From assembly GCF_036421915.1 (NCBI RefSeq), contig NZ_JAZGOM010000001.1: DNA of 64,000 bases; one strand, 5' to 3'. The translations under genes were made by a program, and so were the position numbers. Position 1 is the stretch's first letter. Every line of letters begins with the position of its first letter. Positions 52,891 to 61,950 of this stretch are shown in pieces. The DNA comes from Georgenia_A wangjunii (GTDB lineage Bacteria; Actinomycetota; Actinomycetes; Actinomycetales; Actinomycetaceae). The notes under the pieces are model-generated. The model did no database searches. It was given only the letters and a program-made list of their open reading frames with translations, and had not been told where the DNA came from.

Positions 52891-53423
52891 GCCGGGTCGC
52901 TGGGCAGGACGACGACGTGCCGGTCGGGCTCGACGCCCTTGGAGTCACTCGCCAGGCCGGCGGCCGCCACGACGTCGTGGACGACCTTGCGCTCGAAGGG
53001 ATTCATCGGGTCGAGCGCCACGGACTCGCCCGTCCGCCTGACCTCGGCCACCGCCTTCTCCGCCACGACTGTCAGCTCCGCCTTGCGCTGCTGACGGTGG
53101 CCGGCGATGTCGAGCATGAGCCTGCTGCGCTCCCCGGTCCGGGTCTGCACGGCGAGGCGCGTCAGCTCCTGGAGAGCATCGAGAACCTCTCCGTCCTTGC
53201 CGACGAGCTTGCGCAGCCAACGTCCCTCGGTCTCCTCGGCGACGATCTCCACGGCCGCGCGGCCGTGGTCGATCGCGATGTCGATGTCGCCGTCGAGGTC
53301 GGCGATGTCGAGGAGCTCCTCGAGGTAGTCGGCAGCGATTTCGCCCTCCTCCTCGAGTCGCTTGATCGTCGCCGATGCCCCCGTCGGCACCTGCTCCTCC
53401 ACGGTGGTCTCTTGCTCGCTCAC
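52887..53423 (-). CDS. khpB: RNA-binding protein Jag/KhpB (KH and R3H domains)
   Basis: A 178-residue RNA-binding protein. A type II KH domain (IDIAIDHGRAAVEIV..., LVGKDGEVLDALQELTRLAVQ, about 45-100) is followed by an R3H domain (LDPMNPFERKVVHDVVAAA, about 140-160). The N-terminal Jag domain of firmicutes is replaced by a short acidic stretch. GTG 53423 has AGAGGA six bases upstream. It lies between yidC and rsmG as in most actinobacteria. Confidence 0.92.
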   Translation of the reverse strand: MSEQETTVEEQVPTGASATIKRLEEEGEIAADYLEELLDIADLDGDIDIAIDHGRAAVEIVAEETEGRWLRKLVGKDGEVLDALQELTRLAVQTRTGERSRLMLDIAGHRQQRKAELTVVAEKAVAEVRRTGESVALDPMNPFERKVVHDVVAAAGLASDSKGVEPDRHVVVLPSDPA

Positions 53424-53497
53424 GTTGATCCTCTTCTCGTCAGGACCCGCCGACGGCGGACGGCTCGGTGCCCCGGCCAAGGGGTCACAGGTGGGCG

Positions 53498-54673
53498 CTA
53501 CTTGCGCTTCTTCTTGGGCTGGTTCCCGCCCTGCCGGGCGCGCTCCGCCCGACGACGCTCCGCCCGCTCGGCGTGGCGCTTGGCCGCACGCTGCTCGGGT
53601 GTGAGGCCGTCCTGGCCCACCGTCGTCGGTGGCAGGTCGCTCTCCTCCTCGGGCGTCGTGGACTCCGCCTCGTCCGGCGACTCCTCGCTCGGCTCCATGG
53701 CGGTGGATCCCGTCGCGGGGCCGCCCACGGTCGGCTTCTTGTTGCGGTCCTTGCGCTTGGGCTGGACGCGCTGCCCGCGCTGGATCTCCTGGACCGCCTC
53801 GGGCTCCTCCACCTCGGGCGCGATGCCCTTCTTGGCCGCCTTGCGCGCCTTGCGCTCGTTGAGCTTCGCCTCAGCCTCGGATCCGGGGGCGGGCATCTTG
53901 CGGATCGTGTAGAACTGCTGCCCCATCGACCAGAGGTTCGTGGTCAGCCAGTACAGCAGGACACCGATCGGGAAGTTGACGCCGGAGAAGGCGAAGACCA
54001 GCGGAAGGATGTACATGAGCATCTTCTGCTGGCGCGCCATCGGGTTGTCGAGCGCCGAGGCGGGCATGTTCTTCATCGTCAGCTGGCGCTGCGTCGTGAA
54101 CGTCGTCACGGACATCGCGATGATGAGGATGACCGTGACGATCCGAACCTGCGTCGTGGCGTCTGGCTGGAGGAACCAGGATGAGAGCGACGCTCCGAAG
54201 AGGGTCGAGGTCTCGATCTCTCCCGCGATCTGCTGCGTCATGGGCCCGATGGCCGCACGGTCACCCGATGCGATATCGCTCAGGGAGTACAGCACCCTGA
54301 ACAGGGCGAAGAAGATCGGGCTCTGCGCCAAGATGGGCAGGCACGAGGCGAACGGATTGGTCCCGTGCTTCTTGTACAGGGCCATCATCTCTTCCTGCAT
54401 CGCCTGGCGGGATGCAGGGTCGGTCTTGTTCTTGTACTTCTTCTGCAGCTTCTTCATGTCGGGCTGCAGCATCTGCATCCCACGCGAGGCCTTGATCTGC
54501 TTGAAGAAGAGCGGGATGAGCAGGATCCGGATGACGACGACGAGCCCGACGATGGACAGGATCCAGGAGAGGCTCCCGCCGACGCCGATGACATCCAGGG
54601 CCTGGTGGAACGCCACCATGATCCATGCGACCGCCCACATGATCGGCGACAGGATCGTGTCGAAAAAGCCCAT
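53498..54673 (-). CDS. yidC: Membrane protein insertase YidC
   Basis: A 391-residue insertase helping proteins into the cytoplasmic membrane. It has no N-terminal periplasmic domain. The Gram-positive core holds five or so membrane segments: LSPIMWAVAWIMVAFHQAL, LSWILSIVGLVVVIRILLIPLFF with the conserved groove Arg, LPILAQSPIFFALFRVLYSLS and later helices ending FPIGVLLYWLTTNLWSM. A cytoplasmic tail of about 120 residues is acidic then basic (ends KKKRK), suiting ribosome contact. yidD lies 12 bases upstream. Confidence 0.95.
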   Translation of the reverse strand: MGFFDTILSPIMWAVAWIMVAFHQALDVIGVGGSLSWILSIVGLVVVIRILLIPLFFKQIKASRGMQMLQPDMKKLQKKYKNKTDPASRQAMQEEMMALYKKHGTNPFASCLPILAQSPIFFALFRVLYSLSDIASGDRAAIGPMTQQIAGEIETSTLFGASLSSWFLQPDATTQVRIVTVILIIAMSVTTFTTQRQLTMKNMPASALDNPMARQQKMLMYILPLVFAFSGVNFPIGVLLYWLTTNLWSMGQQFYTIRKMPAPGSEAEAKLNERKARKAAKKGIAPEVEEPEAVQEIQRGQRVQPKRKDRNKKPTVGGPATGSTAMEPSEESPDEAESTTPEEESDLPPTTVGQDGLTPEQRAAKRHAERAERRRAERARQGGNQPKKKRK

Positions 54674-54685
54674 GGGCCTGCTCTC

Positions 54686-55015
54686 CTAGGAGTCTTTCGG
54701 CGCGACATTTCGCGCCCCACCGGTACCTGCCTCGAGGGTACGTGCTCCCTCAACGTTCTCTTGCACGGGGTCGTGGCCCGGCACGTGGTCCACCCCGCCC
54801 TCGCTCCACGGGTTGCACCGCAGCAGCCGCCACAGGGCGAGCCTGCCCCCGCGGAGCGGCCCGTGCCGGTGAAGCGCCGTCACGGCGTAGGCCGAGCAGG
54901 AGGGGTAGTACTTACAGCTCGCCGGGAACCACGGCGAGACGATGAGCTGGTAACCCCGCACGAGTGCGAGGAGCACGAGCGTGAGCGGGTTGTGTGGGCG
55001 CCCGTCCCCGCTCAC
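54686..55015 (-). CDS. yidD: Membrane protein insertion efficiency factor YidD
   Basis: A 109-residue membrane-associated protein. The family core is ALVRGYQLIVSPWFPASCKYYPSCSAYAVTALHRHGPLRGG, with three conserved cysteines, and LLRCNPWSEGGVDHVP. An amphipathic N-terminal helix is followed by a variable C-terminal tail. GTG start overlaps the rnpA stop (GTGA). It acts with YidC encoded next. Confidence 0.94.
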   Translation of the reverse strand: MSGDGRPHNPLTLVLLALVRGYQLIVSPWFPASCKYYPSCSAYAVTALHRHGPLRGGRLALWRLLRCNPWSEGGVDHVPGHDPVQENVEGARTLEAGTGGARNVAPKDS

Positions 55016-55386
55016 CGCTGCTCCGCACCGGTCGCACGCGCCAGCCGGCGGCGGGCGCCGCGCAGTGCCTCGTCGAGATCGCGCCCGAGGTCCTCGCTCG
55101 TTGCGTCGAGTGCTGCGGGCAGAGCGCGGACGACGATGACGTCACCCTGACGCAGGTGGCCCAGCCGCGCGGCGACGACGCCGCGGAGCCTGCGCTTGAC
55201 CTGGTTCCGCTGGACAGCGCCGCCCACGGCCTTGGAGACGACAAATCCGGCCCGGGCGACCTCAGCGCTCCCGGAAGGACCGGGAGCAAGGTGCACGACG
55301 AGCCGGCGGGACCCGCTACGGGCGCCGCCCCGCACCGCGCCGCTGAAGTCCTCTGAGCGACGCAACCGGTGCTGGGGCGGCAGCAC
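55012..55386 (-). CDS. rnpA: Ribonuclease P protein component
   Basis: A 124-residue basic protein that assists RNase P RNA in maturing tRNA 5' ends. LPPQHRLRRSEDFSGAVRGG starts the family, and GGAVQRNQVKRRLRGVVAARL contains the RNR signature near residue 60. GTG start five bases after the rpmH stop. The RNA partner is not in this window. Confidence 0.95.
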   Translation of the reverse strand: MLPPQHRLRRSEDFSGAVRGGARSGSRRLVVHLAPGPSGSAEVARAGFVVSKAVGGAVQRNQVKRRLRGVVAARLGHLRQGDVIVVRALPAALDATSEDLGRDLDEALRGARRRLARATGAEQR

Positions 55387-55391
55387 GACTC

Positions 55392-55529
55392 TCAGGCAGA
55401 GAGCTCGCTGCGGCCCTTACGGCGACGCGCGGCGAGGATGGAGCGGCCGGCGCGCGTCCGCATGCGCAGGCGGAAGCCGTGCACCTTGGCACGGCGCCGG
55501 TTGTTCGGCTGGAAGGTCCGCTTGCTCAC
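55392..55529 (-). CDS. rpmH: 50S ribosomal protein L34
   Basis: A 45-residue, extremely basic protein: SKRTFQPNNRRRAKVHGFRLR then MRTRAGRSILAARRRKGRSELSA. GTG 55529 gives the exact family N terminus, preceded by TGGAGTAATGCC with a GGAG Shine-Dalgarno. First gene of the rpmH-rnpA-yidD-yidC-jag-rsmG unit, divergent from dnaA. Confidence 0.97.
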   Translation of the reverse strand: MSKRTFQPNNRRRAKVHGFRLRMRTRAGRSILAARRRKGRSELSA

Positions 55530-55632
55530 GGCATTACTCCAAAACGTCGGTGGATCTGACAAGAGGCACGGCCACGAGCGGGCAGTGCGTGCATGCGTCG
55601 GAGGATCTCGCGGTACCCGGTATGAAGGCACG

Positions 55633-55661
55633 GTGGTAGAGCTGCCGACACGGCCTGTCAA
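55633..55661 (-). promoter_or_regulatory. Candidate rpmH operon promoter
   Basis: On the minus strand TTGACA (55656-55661) and TACCAC (55633-55638) are 17 bases apart, about 100 bases upstream of rpmH. The -35 is perfect; the -10 is weak. Confidence 0.45.
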
Positions 55662-55790
55662 CGGTACGTGAGGGCGCCCGCAGGGTCAATTCGCACGTGC
55701 CGCCCCGAGAGCCTCGGCACAGCGCCGGGCGCGTTACCGCGCAGCCGCCGTCCGTGCGTCGTGGGATCGCCCGTGTGGTTCCTCACAGAC

Positions 55791-55811
55791 TGTGGATAAC
55801 TGTGTGGATTC
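55791..55811. promoter_or_regulatory. DnaA boxes in the dnaA promoter region
   Basis: TGTGGATAA at 55791-55799 is a perfect DnaA box (TTATCCACA on the other strand). TGTGGATTC at 55803 is a weaker neighbour. They lie about 55-70 bases before the dnaA start and fit autoregulation by DnaA. The rest of the 335-bp rpmH-dnaA spacer holds no gene. Confidence 0.75.
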
Positions 55812-55864
55812 GGGGCGAGAGTGCCACACTCGGACGAGTCGACGGCCCTTCGAGAGGAACTTCT

Positions 55865-57301
55865 GTGCCCGAGAGCAAAGACATCGGTGAGACCTGGGCA
55901 CGTGCTGTCGAGCTCCTCACGAGCAGCGGCGAGATCGGCGGCGCGCAGCTCGCGTTCATCCGGCTGACGCGCCCACTCGGCGCCGTCGACGGCACCCTGC
56001 TCCTCGCAGTGCCGAGCGACTTCGCCAAGGACTTCCTCGAGACCCGCGCCCGCACCGCGCTGACCGACGCGCTCACCGCGGCGTCCGGCTCCCCGGTCCG
56101 CTTCGCGGTCACCGTCGACCCCACGCTCGAGGACCTCTCACCCGCACCCGACGGCGGCAGCTCGCGTGCCGACGAGGACGTCGACGAGCCCGAGGAGCGT
56201 CGCGAGCCCCGCCAGCGCACGTCGGCGGAGCGGGGCCGGTCAGCCAACGACAACGCGACCGAGGCTGCGCGGCTCAACCCGAAGTACACCTTCGAGACCT
56301 TCGTCACCGGCTCGTCCAACCGGTTCGCCCATGCGGCGGCGACGGCCGTGGCCGAGGCGCCGGCAAAGGCCTACAACCCACTCTTCATCTACGGCGGGTC
56401 CGGCCTGGGCAAGACCCACCTCCTCCACGCCATCGGCCACTACGCCCGCAACCTCTACCCAGGCGTCCGAGTGCGCTACATCAACTCGGAAGAGTTCACG
56501 AACGACTTCATCAACTCCATCCGTGACGACAAGGCCGAGGCCTTCCAGCGCCGGTACCGGGAGGTGGACGTCCTCCTCATCGACGACATCCAGTTCCTCC
56601 AGGGCAAGGAGCAGACGATGGAGGAGTTCTTCCACACCTTCAACACCCTGCACAACGCCGAGAAGCAGGTGGTCATCACCTCCGACCTCCCGCCCAAGCA
56701 CCTCAACGGTTTCGAGGACCGTATGCGGTCCCGCTTCGAGTGGGGCCTGCTCACCGACGTCCAGCCGCCGGACCTCGAGACGAGGATCGCGATCCTGCGC
56801 AAGAAGGCCGGGAACGAGAACCTCCAGGCCGGCGCCGACGTGCTCGAGTACATCGCCTCGCGCATCTCGACGAACATCCGCGAGCTGGAGGGGGCACTCA
56901 TCCGCGTCACCGCGTTCGCCAACCTCAACCGCCAGCCGGTGGAGCTCTCCCTCGCCGAGATGGTCCTCAAGGACCTCATCACGGACTCCGAGAGCGAGGA
57001 CATCACGCCGGCGCTCATCATGGGCCAGACGGCGGACTACTTCTCGATCTCGATCGACGCCCTGTGCAGCGCCGACCGCTCCCGCGTCCTCGTCAACGCC
57101 CGGCAGATCGCCATGTACCTGTGCCGCGAGCTCACCGAGCTGTCGCTGCCGAAGATCGGGCAGCTCTTCGGCGGGCGCGACCACACCACCGTCATGCACG
57201 CGAACCGCAAGATCCGCGAGCAGATGGCGGAGAAGCGCTCGACCTTCAACCAGGTGACCGAGCTGACGAACCGGATCAAGCAGAAGGCCCGCAACGGCTG
57301 A
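55865..57301 (+). CDS. dnaA: Chromosomal replication initiator DnaA
   Basis: A 478-residue initiator. Domain I covers about 1-85 (ETWARAVELLTSSGEIGGAQLAFIR...), with an acidic, Arg-rich linker domain II. The AAA+ domain has LFIYGGSGLGKTHLLHAIG near 173-191, LLIDDIQFLQGKEQTMEEFF near 237 and the arginine finger region MRSRFEWGLL. Domain IV has the DnaA signature FGGRDHTTVMHANRKI near 437. GTG 55865 follows GAGAGGA by seven bases; longer frames upstream cross the DnaA boxes. It binds oriC just downstream. Confidence 0.97.
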   Translation: MPESKDIGETWARAVELLTSSGEIGGAQLAFIRLTRPLGAVDGTLLLAVPSDFAKDFLETRARTALTDALTAASGSPVRFAVTVDPTLEDLSPAPDGGSSRADEDVDEPEERREPRQRTSAERGRSANDNATEAARLNPKYTFETFVTGSSNRFAHAAATAVAEAPAKAYNPLFIYGGSGLGKTHLLHAIGHYARNLYPGVRVRYINSEEFTNDFINSIRDDKAEAFQRRYREVDVLLIDDIQFLQGKEQTMEEFFHTFNTLHNAEKQVVITSDLPPKHLNGFEDRMRSRFEWGLLTDVQPPDLETRIAILRKKAGNENLQAGADVLEYIASRISTNIRELEGALIRVTAFANLNRQPVELSLAEMVLKDLITDSESEDITPALIMGQTADYFSISIDALCSADRSRVLVNARQIAMYLCRELTELSLPKIGQLFGGRDHTTVMHANRKIREQMAEKRSTFNQVTELTNRIKQKARNG

Positions 57302-57946
57302 TCCCCAGGCGCGGTCCGCGCCTGGCGCGCCGCTCCTCGCGTGCCTCGGATCCGTCGTCAGGTACGGGAGCTACTCGCCTCCTCGGCACGCCTCCCTCCT
57401 CGGCCCGGACAGCTCCGCCCGTACACCTCCCGCGCCCTACTCCGTCCCGCGCCGGAGCGGCGTCCGTCCGCGCCAGGCGTTGCCCTGTCGCGCCAGCGCT
57501 TGGTCATGACCGCGCCACGAACGACGAGGCCTTGCGAACGACATCGATGCCGCGCTATAGCGGATTCACAGGTGTGGACACGCCTGTGGATAGCGGTGGA
57601 CGAAGGTGAACGATCGGTGGACAGACCATCAACCACCGGTGGACAGAGCATGGGACTGAATGACACATCCACGGCCGGCACGAGTTGTCCCCAGGTGCGA
57701 CCCATCCGTCCTGCACATCCCGCCACTCATGCGGACCTGCGACGACGCTGCTCGTCCACCGAATCCACAGGCGCTACTACGACTACGAACCCCTTATAGA
57801 GAAATGTCTGTGAACAACCACCACTGCTGGGCCGGACCGTGCTGAGCCCGCCGGCCGGACCCGGCATCTGGGTGGGAGGACTGCCGTAAGGTTTCCCGTG
57901 CGCTGAGTACCCCCTCCGCCGCACTGTCGAGAGAAGGTCATCCATC
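57302..57946. other. oriC: Chromosomal replication origin region (oriC) between dnaA and dnaN
   Basis: 645 bp without genes. DnaA-box-like sequences: TGTGGACAC 57573, TGTGGATAG 57585, GGTGGACGA 57595, GGTGGACAG 57616 and 57638 (same orientation), then TTGTCCCCA 57685, TCGTCCACC 57752 and GAATCCACA 57761 (opposite orientation). None is perfect. A relatively AT-rich patch follows at about 57771-57825, a possible unwinding element. The first 240 bp show no boxes. Gene context (dnaA-dnaN) is the standard actinobacterial oriC location. Confidence 0.88.
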
Positions 57947-59077
57947 GTGAAGCTCAGGGTCGATCGCGACGTCCTCGCTGAGGCTGTCACCTGGACCGCC
58001 CGGTCCCTGCCCGCCCGGCCACCCGTCCCCGTCCTCGCGGGCGTGCGGCTCGAGGCCGACCGGGACGGCACCCTGACGCTCTCCAGCTTCGACTACGAGG
58101 TCTCAGCGCGTTCGCAGGTCGCGGCCGAGGTGGAGGAGGCGGGCGTCGCCCTCGTCCTGGGCAAGCTCCTCGCCGACATCTGCAAGTCGCTCCCCTCGAA
58201 GCCCGTGGACCTCGACGTCGACGGCTCGAAGGTCGTCCTCACGTGCGGCGCGAGCCGCTTCACGCTCCACACGATGCCCGTCGAGGACTACCCCGCGCTG
58301 CCGGGGATGCCGGAGACGTCCGGGTCCATCGAGGCAGGCACCCTCACGGAGGCGGTCGCGCAGGTGAGCATCGCCGCCAGCCGGGACGAGACGCTCCCGC
58401 TCCTCACCGGCGTGCGAGTCGAGATCGAGGGCGAGAAGCTGACGCTCCTCGCGACCGACCGGTACCGGCTCGCCATGCGCGAGCTGACGTGGGCGCCGAC
58501 GTCCCCGTCGATGTCGGCCGTCGCACTCGTGCGGGCACGCACCCTCTCTGACGTGGCCAAGTCCCTCACGAGCGCCGGCAGCGTCGACGTCGCACTCTCC
58601 ACCGAGGCCCCGTCCTCGCTCATCGGCTTCGAGGCCGGGGGCCGGCGCACCACCTCGCTCCTCGTCGACGGCGACTACCCGCCCGTCCGCCGCCTCTTCC
58701 CGGAGCAGACGACGTCCCACGCCGTCGTCAGCACCGCCGCGCTCGTCGAGGCCGCCCGGCGCGTCGCCCTCGTGGCCGAGCGCAACACGCCGATCCGGCT
58801 CACCTTCGCGGAGGGCCAGGTTGTGCTCGAGGCGGGCCAGGGTGAGGATGCTCAGGCCACGGAGGTGCTCGAAGCGAGCCTCGTCGGGGAGTCCATCACC
58901 ACGGCCTTCAACCCGCAGTACCTGCTCGACGGGCTGGGTGCGCTGACGACGGACTTCGTCCGGATGTCGTTCACGCACCCGAGCAAGCCGGCGGTCATGA
59001 GCGGGCAGGAGTCCCTGGAGGGCGAGGACGTCCCGTCCTTCCGCTACCTGCTCATGCCGATCCGCTTCGCCGGCTGA
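57947..59077 (+). CDS. dnaN: DNA polymerase III beta subunit (sliding clamp)
   Basis: A 376-residue clamp that tethers polymerase to DNA as a dimer. Three similar domains: VKLRVDRDVLAEAVTWTARSLP at the start, SFDYEVSARSQV, LLATDRYRLAMRELTW near 168 and the C-terminal RYLLMPIRFAG typical of the family. GTG 57947 with AGAAGG upstream. The first gene after oriC. Confidence 0.97.
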   Translation: MKLRVDRDVLAEAVTWTARSLPARPPVPVLAGVRLEADRDGTLTLSSFDYEVSARSQVAAEVEEAGVALVLGKLLADICKSLPSKPVDLDVDGSKVVLTCGASRFTLHTMPVEDYPALPGMPETSGSIEAGTLTEAVAQVSIAASRDETLPLLTGVRVEIEGEKLTLLATDRYRLAMRELTWAPTSPSMSAVALVRARTLSDVAKSLTSAGSVDVALSTEAPSSLIGFEAGGRRTTSLLVDGDYPPVRRLFPEQTTSHAVVSTAALVEAARRVALVAERNTPIRLTFAEGQVVLEAGQGEDAQATEVLEASLVGESITTAFNPQYLLDGLGALTTDFVRMSFTHPSKPAVMSGQESLEGEDVPSFRYLLMPIRFAG

Positions 59078-59138
59078 GCGCCCGGCCACCGCGCTGCGAG
59101 CCCGCGGCGCGGGCGACGACGCGAACGAGGGGAAGACG

Positions 59139-60035
59139 ATGCACATCGGGATGATCGGTCTCGGGCGGATGGGCGGAAACATGCGCTCCCGGATCGAGGC
59201 GGCCGGGCACGAGGTCACCGGATACGACGCGAACCCCGCCGTCTCGGAGGTCCCGTCGCTCGCGGCGCTCGCCGAGGCGCTCCCGGCCGAGGGCCGGGTC
59301 GTGTGGGTCATGGTCCCCGCCGGAGACCCGACGCTGAGCGTCCTCCGGGAGCTCGCCGAGGTCCTCAGCCCCGGGGACCTCGTCATCGACGGCGGGAACT
59401 CCTACTACAAGGCCGACGCGACCAACGCCGCGATGCTCGCCGAGCGCGGCATCGACTACGTGGACGCCGGCGTCTCCGGCGGCATCTGGGGGCGCGACAA
59501 CGGCTACGGCCTCATGGTCGGCGGCTCGGACGAGGCCGTGGCCCGCGTCATGCCGATCTTCGACGCGCTCCGCCCCGAGGGCCCTCGTGAGGAGGGCTTC
59601 GTCCACGCGGGTCCCGTCGGCGCCGGGCACTTCGTCAAGATGGTCCACAACGGCATCGAGTACGGCCAGATGCAGGCTTACGCCGAGGGCTACGAGATCA
59701 TCGCCTCCCGGACCGACCTCGTCCCGGACACGACGGCGGTCTTCCGCGCCTGGCAGCGCGGGACGGTCGTGCGCTCCTGGCTGCTCGAGCTGCTCGTCGA
59801 CGCCCTCGAGGAGGACCCGGCGCTCGAGTCCATCTCGGACTACACGGCGGACTCCGGCGAGGGACGCTGGACGCTCGAGGAGGCGATCGACAACGCCGTC
59901 CCGGCGCCGACGCTCTCCGCCGCGCTCTTCGCCCGCTTCGCCTCGCGCCAGGAGTACTCCCCGGCGATGAAGGCGGTGGCGGCCCTGCGGCAGGAGTTCG
60001 GTGGGCACACCGTCCGCCCCATCCTCGAGGACTGA
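59139..60035 (+). CDS. gnd: 6-phosphogluconate dehydrogenase, decarboxylating
   Basis: A 298-residue enzyme oxidising 6-phosphogluconate to ribulose 5-phosphate and CO2. It has the nucleotide fold MHIGMIGLGRMGGNM, VIDGGNSYYKAD near residue 85, GVSGGIWGRDNGYGLMVGG near 111 and the catalytic GHFVKMVHNGIEYGQMQAYAEG near 163. The short length matches the NAD-preferring GndA-type rather than the ~470-residue enzyme. Location between dnaN and recF is typical of Micrococcales. Start ATG 59139 follows GAGGGGAAGACG. Confidence 0.93.
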   Translation: MHIGMIGLGRMGGNMRSRIEAAGHEVTGYDANPAVSEVPSLAALAEALPAEGRVVWVMVPAGDPTLSVLRELAEVLSPGDLVIDGGNSYYKADATNAAMLAERGIDYVDAGVSGGIWGRDNGYGLMVGGSDEAVARVMPIFDALRPEGPREEGFVHAGPVGAGHFVKMVHNGIEYGQMQAYAEGYEIIASRTDLVPDTTAVFRAWQRGTVVRSWLLELLVDALEEDPALESISDYTADSGEGRWTLEEAIDNAVPAPTLSAALFARFASRQEYSPAMKAVAALRQEFGGHTVRPILED

Positions 60036-60053
60036 GGGCCCGGTGGGCGGCTG

Positions 60054-61250
60054 ATGTACGTCTCCGACCTCGCCCTCAACGACTTCCGTTCCTACCGCGA
60101 GCTCGTCCTCGCCCTGGATCCGGGGGTCACCGCCTTCGTCGGCAACAACGGCCAGGGAAAGACGAACATCGTCGAGGGCCTCGCCTACCTCTCGACGTTG
60201 TCCAGCCACCGTGTGGCCGCTGACGTCGCGCTCGTGCGGCACGGGGCGGACGGCGCCGTCGTGCGCGCCAAGGTCATGCACGGCGAGCGCCCCAGCCTCG
60301 TCGAGCTCGAGATCATCGCCGGGCGTGCCAACCGCGCGCGCCTCAACCGGTCTCCCGCCACGCGGGCACGGGACGTCCTCGGGGTCGTCCGTACCGTCCT
60401 CTTCGCACCGGAGGACCTCGAGCTCGTCAAGGGTGACCCCGCGCACCGCCGGCGCTTCCTCGACGACCTCCTCGTCCTGCTCACGCCGCGCCTGGCGGGG
60501 GTGCGCGCCGAGTACGAGAAGGTCCTGCGCCAGCGCGGCGCCCTGCTCAAGAGCGCCGGCGCCGCACGTCGCCGCGGCGCCGCTGCCTCCTCCGAGCTCG
60601 GCACGCTCGACGTGTGGGACGGCCACCTCGCCGCAGCGGGCGCACAGATCGTGGCCGCGCGGGTCGCCCTCGTGCGCACGCTGCGGCCGTACGTCGCGCG
60701 GGCGTATGAGGAGGTGAGCGCCGGGCAGGGTGAGGCGGTCCTCGACTACCGCAGCTCGCTCCTCGTGGCCGAGGGCGTGCCCGACGACGCCGGGGACGAG
60801 GCGGGCGCGGCGGAGGAGGGCCTGCTCGACGTGCCGAGCGTGCGCGAGCGGCTCGTCGCGGCGATGGGAGCCGCGCGCAGCAAGGAGATCGACCGCGGGG
60901 TCAACCTCGTCGGCCCCCACCGCGACGACCTCGGCCTCACCCTCGGGCAGCTCCCGGCGAAGGGCTACGCGAGCCACGGCGAGTCCTGGTCCTTCGCGCT
61001 CGCGCTGCGGCTCGCGTCCTACGAGGTCCTGCGCGCGGACGCGGGGTCGGAGTGGGGCCCCGACGGCGAGCCCATCCTCATCCTCGACGACGTCTTCGCC
61101 GAGCTCGACGTGCGGCGGCGCGAGCGCCTGGCGGGCATGGTCGCCGGGGCCCAGCAGGTCCTCATCACGGCGGCGGTGCCCGACGACGTGCCCGAGGTGC
61201 TCGCCGGCGCCCGGTTCACCGTCCACGCCGGGGAGGTCACCCGTGGCTGA
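60054..61250 (+). CDS. recF: DNA replication and repair protein RecF
   Basis: A 398-residue SMC-like ATPase that helps load RecA at gaps. The N terminus MYVSDLALNDFRSYRELVL leads to Walker A FVGNNGQGKTNIVEGLAYLS near residue 32. The C-terminal part has GPHRDDLGLTL near 300, SHGESWSFALALRLASYE with the signature motif and ILILDDVFAELD near 345. Its stop overlaps the DUF721 GTG start. Confidence 0.96.
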   Translation: MYVSDLALNDFRSYRELVLALDPGVTAFVGNNGQGKTNIVEGLAYLSTLSSHRVAADVALVRHGADGAVVRAKVMHGERPSLVELEIIAGRANRARLNRSPATRARDVLGVVRTVLFAPEDLELVKGDPAHRRRFLDDLLVLLTPRLAGVRAEYEKVLRQRGALLKSAGAARRRGAAASSELGTLDVWDGHLAAAGAQIVAARVALVRTLRPYVARAYEEVSAGQGEAVLDYRSSLLVAEGVPDDAGDEAGAAEEGLLDVPSVRERLVAAMGAARSKEIDRGVNLVGPHRDDLGLTLGQLPAKGYASHGESWSFALALRLASYEVLRADAGSEWGPDGEPILILDDVFAELDVRRRERLAGMVAGAQQVLITAAVPDDVPEVLAGARFTVHAGEVTRG

Positions 61251-61854
61251 GGCAGCGGACGCGGAGCGGACGGACCCCCGGCGCACCGACGCGGAGCGCA
61301 CGGACCCCCGGCGCGTGGACGGCGCTGCGCCCCGCGAGGCCGATTCCTCGCCCGACGACGCGGCGCGCGACGCTCTCGAGCGGGCGCGGAGCGTCGCAGC
61401 AGCCAAGGGCCTGCGCCGCGCGGCCCCGGGGAGCGGCCGGCGCAGCGGGCGGCTCGGCCCCGGGCTGGGCGACCCGATCAGCGGCGCGGGCCCCTCGCGG
61501 CGGGACCCGCAGCCGCTCGGCCCGCTCGTCGACAAGCTCCTCGCCGAGCGCGGTTGGACCGCGCCGGTGAGCGTGGGCGGCGTCGTCGGACGCTGGCGGG
61601 AGATCGTCGGCGACGACGTCGCCGACCACTGCACCGTGGAGACCTTCACCGGCGGCGAGCTCGTCGTGCGGGCGGACTCGACGGCGTGGGCGACGCAGGT
61701 GCGGCTCCTCCTCCCGCAGCTCGAGCGCCGGCTCGCCGAGGAGGTCGGAGAGGGCACGGTGGAGAAGGTCGTCGTCCAGGGACCAGGGGGCCCGAGCTGG
61801 CGGCGCGGGCACCGCTCGGTGCCGGGCCGCGGACCGCGCGACACCTACGGCTGA
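61243..61854 (+). CDS. DUF721 family (DciA-like) protein
   Basis: A 203-residue protein. The C-terminal half (about 90-180) is the DUF721 domain: PLGPLVDKLLAERGW, VVGRWREIVGDDVADHC and LVVRADSTAWATQVRLL. This family includes DciA, a DnaB-helicase loader, and the conserved recF-gyrB position supports a replication role. The N-terminal 40 residues are low-complexity with a repeated DAERTDPRR. GTG 61243 overlaps recF and has GGGGAGG six bases upstream. Confidence 0.85.
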   Translation: MAEAADAERTDPRRTDAERTDPRRVDGAAPREADSSPDDAARDALERARSVAAAKGLRRAAPGSGRRSGRLGPGLGDPISGAGPSRRDPQPLGPLVDKLLAERGWTAPVSVGGVVGRWREIVGDDVADHCTVETFTGGELVVRADSTAWATQVRLLLPQLERRLAEEVGEGTVEKVVVQGPGGPSWRRGHRSVPGRGPRDTYG

Positions 61855-61950
61855 GCCGGCGCCCGGCGGCGCGGGAGGTGACCCGGCACGACGCGTGGCG
61901 CTGGTTGACCAACGAATGACACGACTGCAGCGTCGACCCGGCGGCACGCA

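Noticed and set aside
57947..59077. A replication-origin role for short GTGGAC-like sequences inside coding regions
   Set aside because: Such fragments are expected by chance in high-G+C genes; only boxes with 8-9 matches or clustered in spacers were kept.
59052..61844. A 930-codon open frame antisense to gnd, recF and DUF721
   Set aside because: It runs opposite three well-supported genes, is Arg/Val/Gly/Asp-biased, and has no ribosome-binding site.
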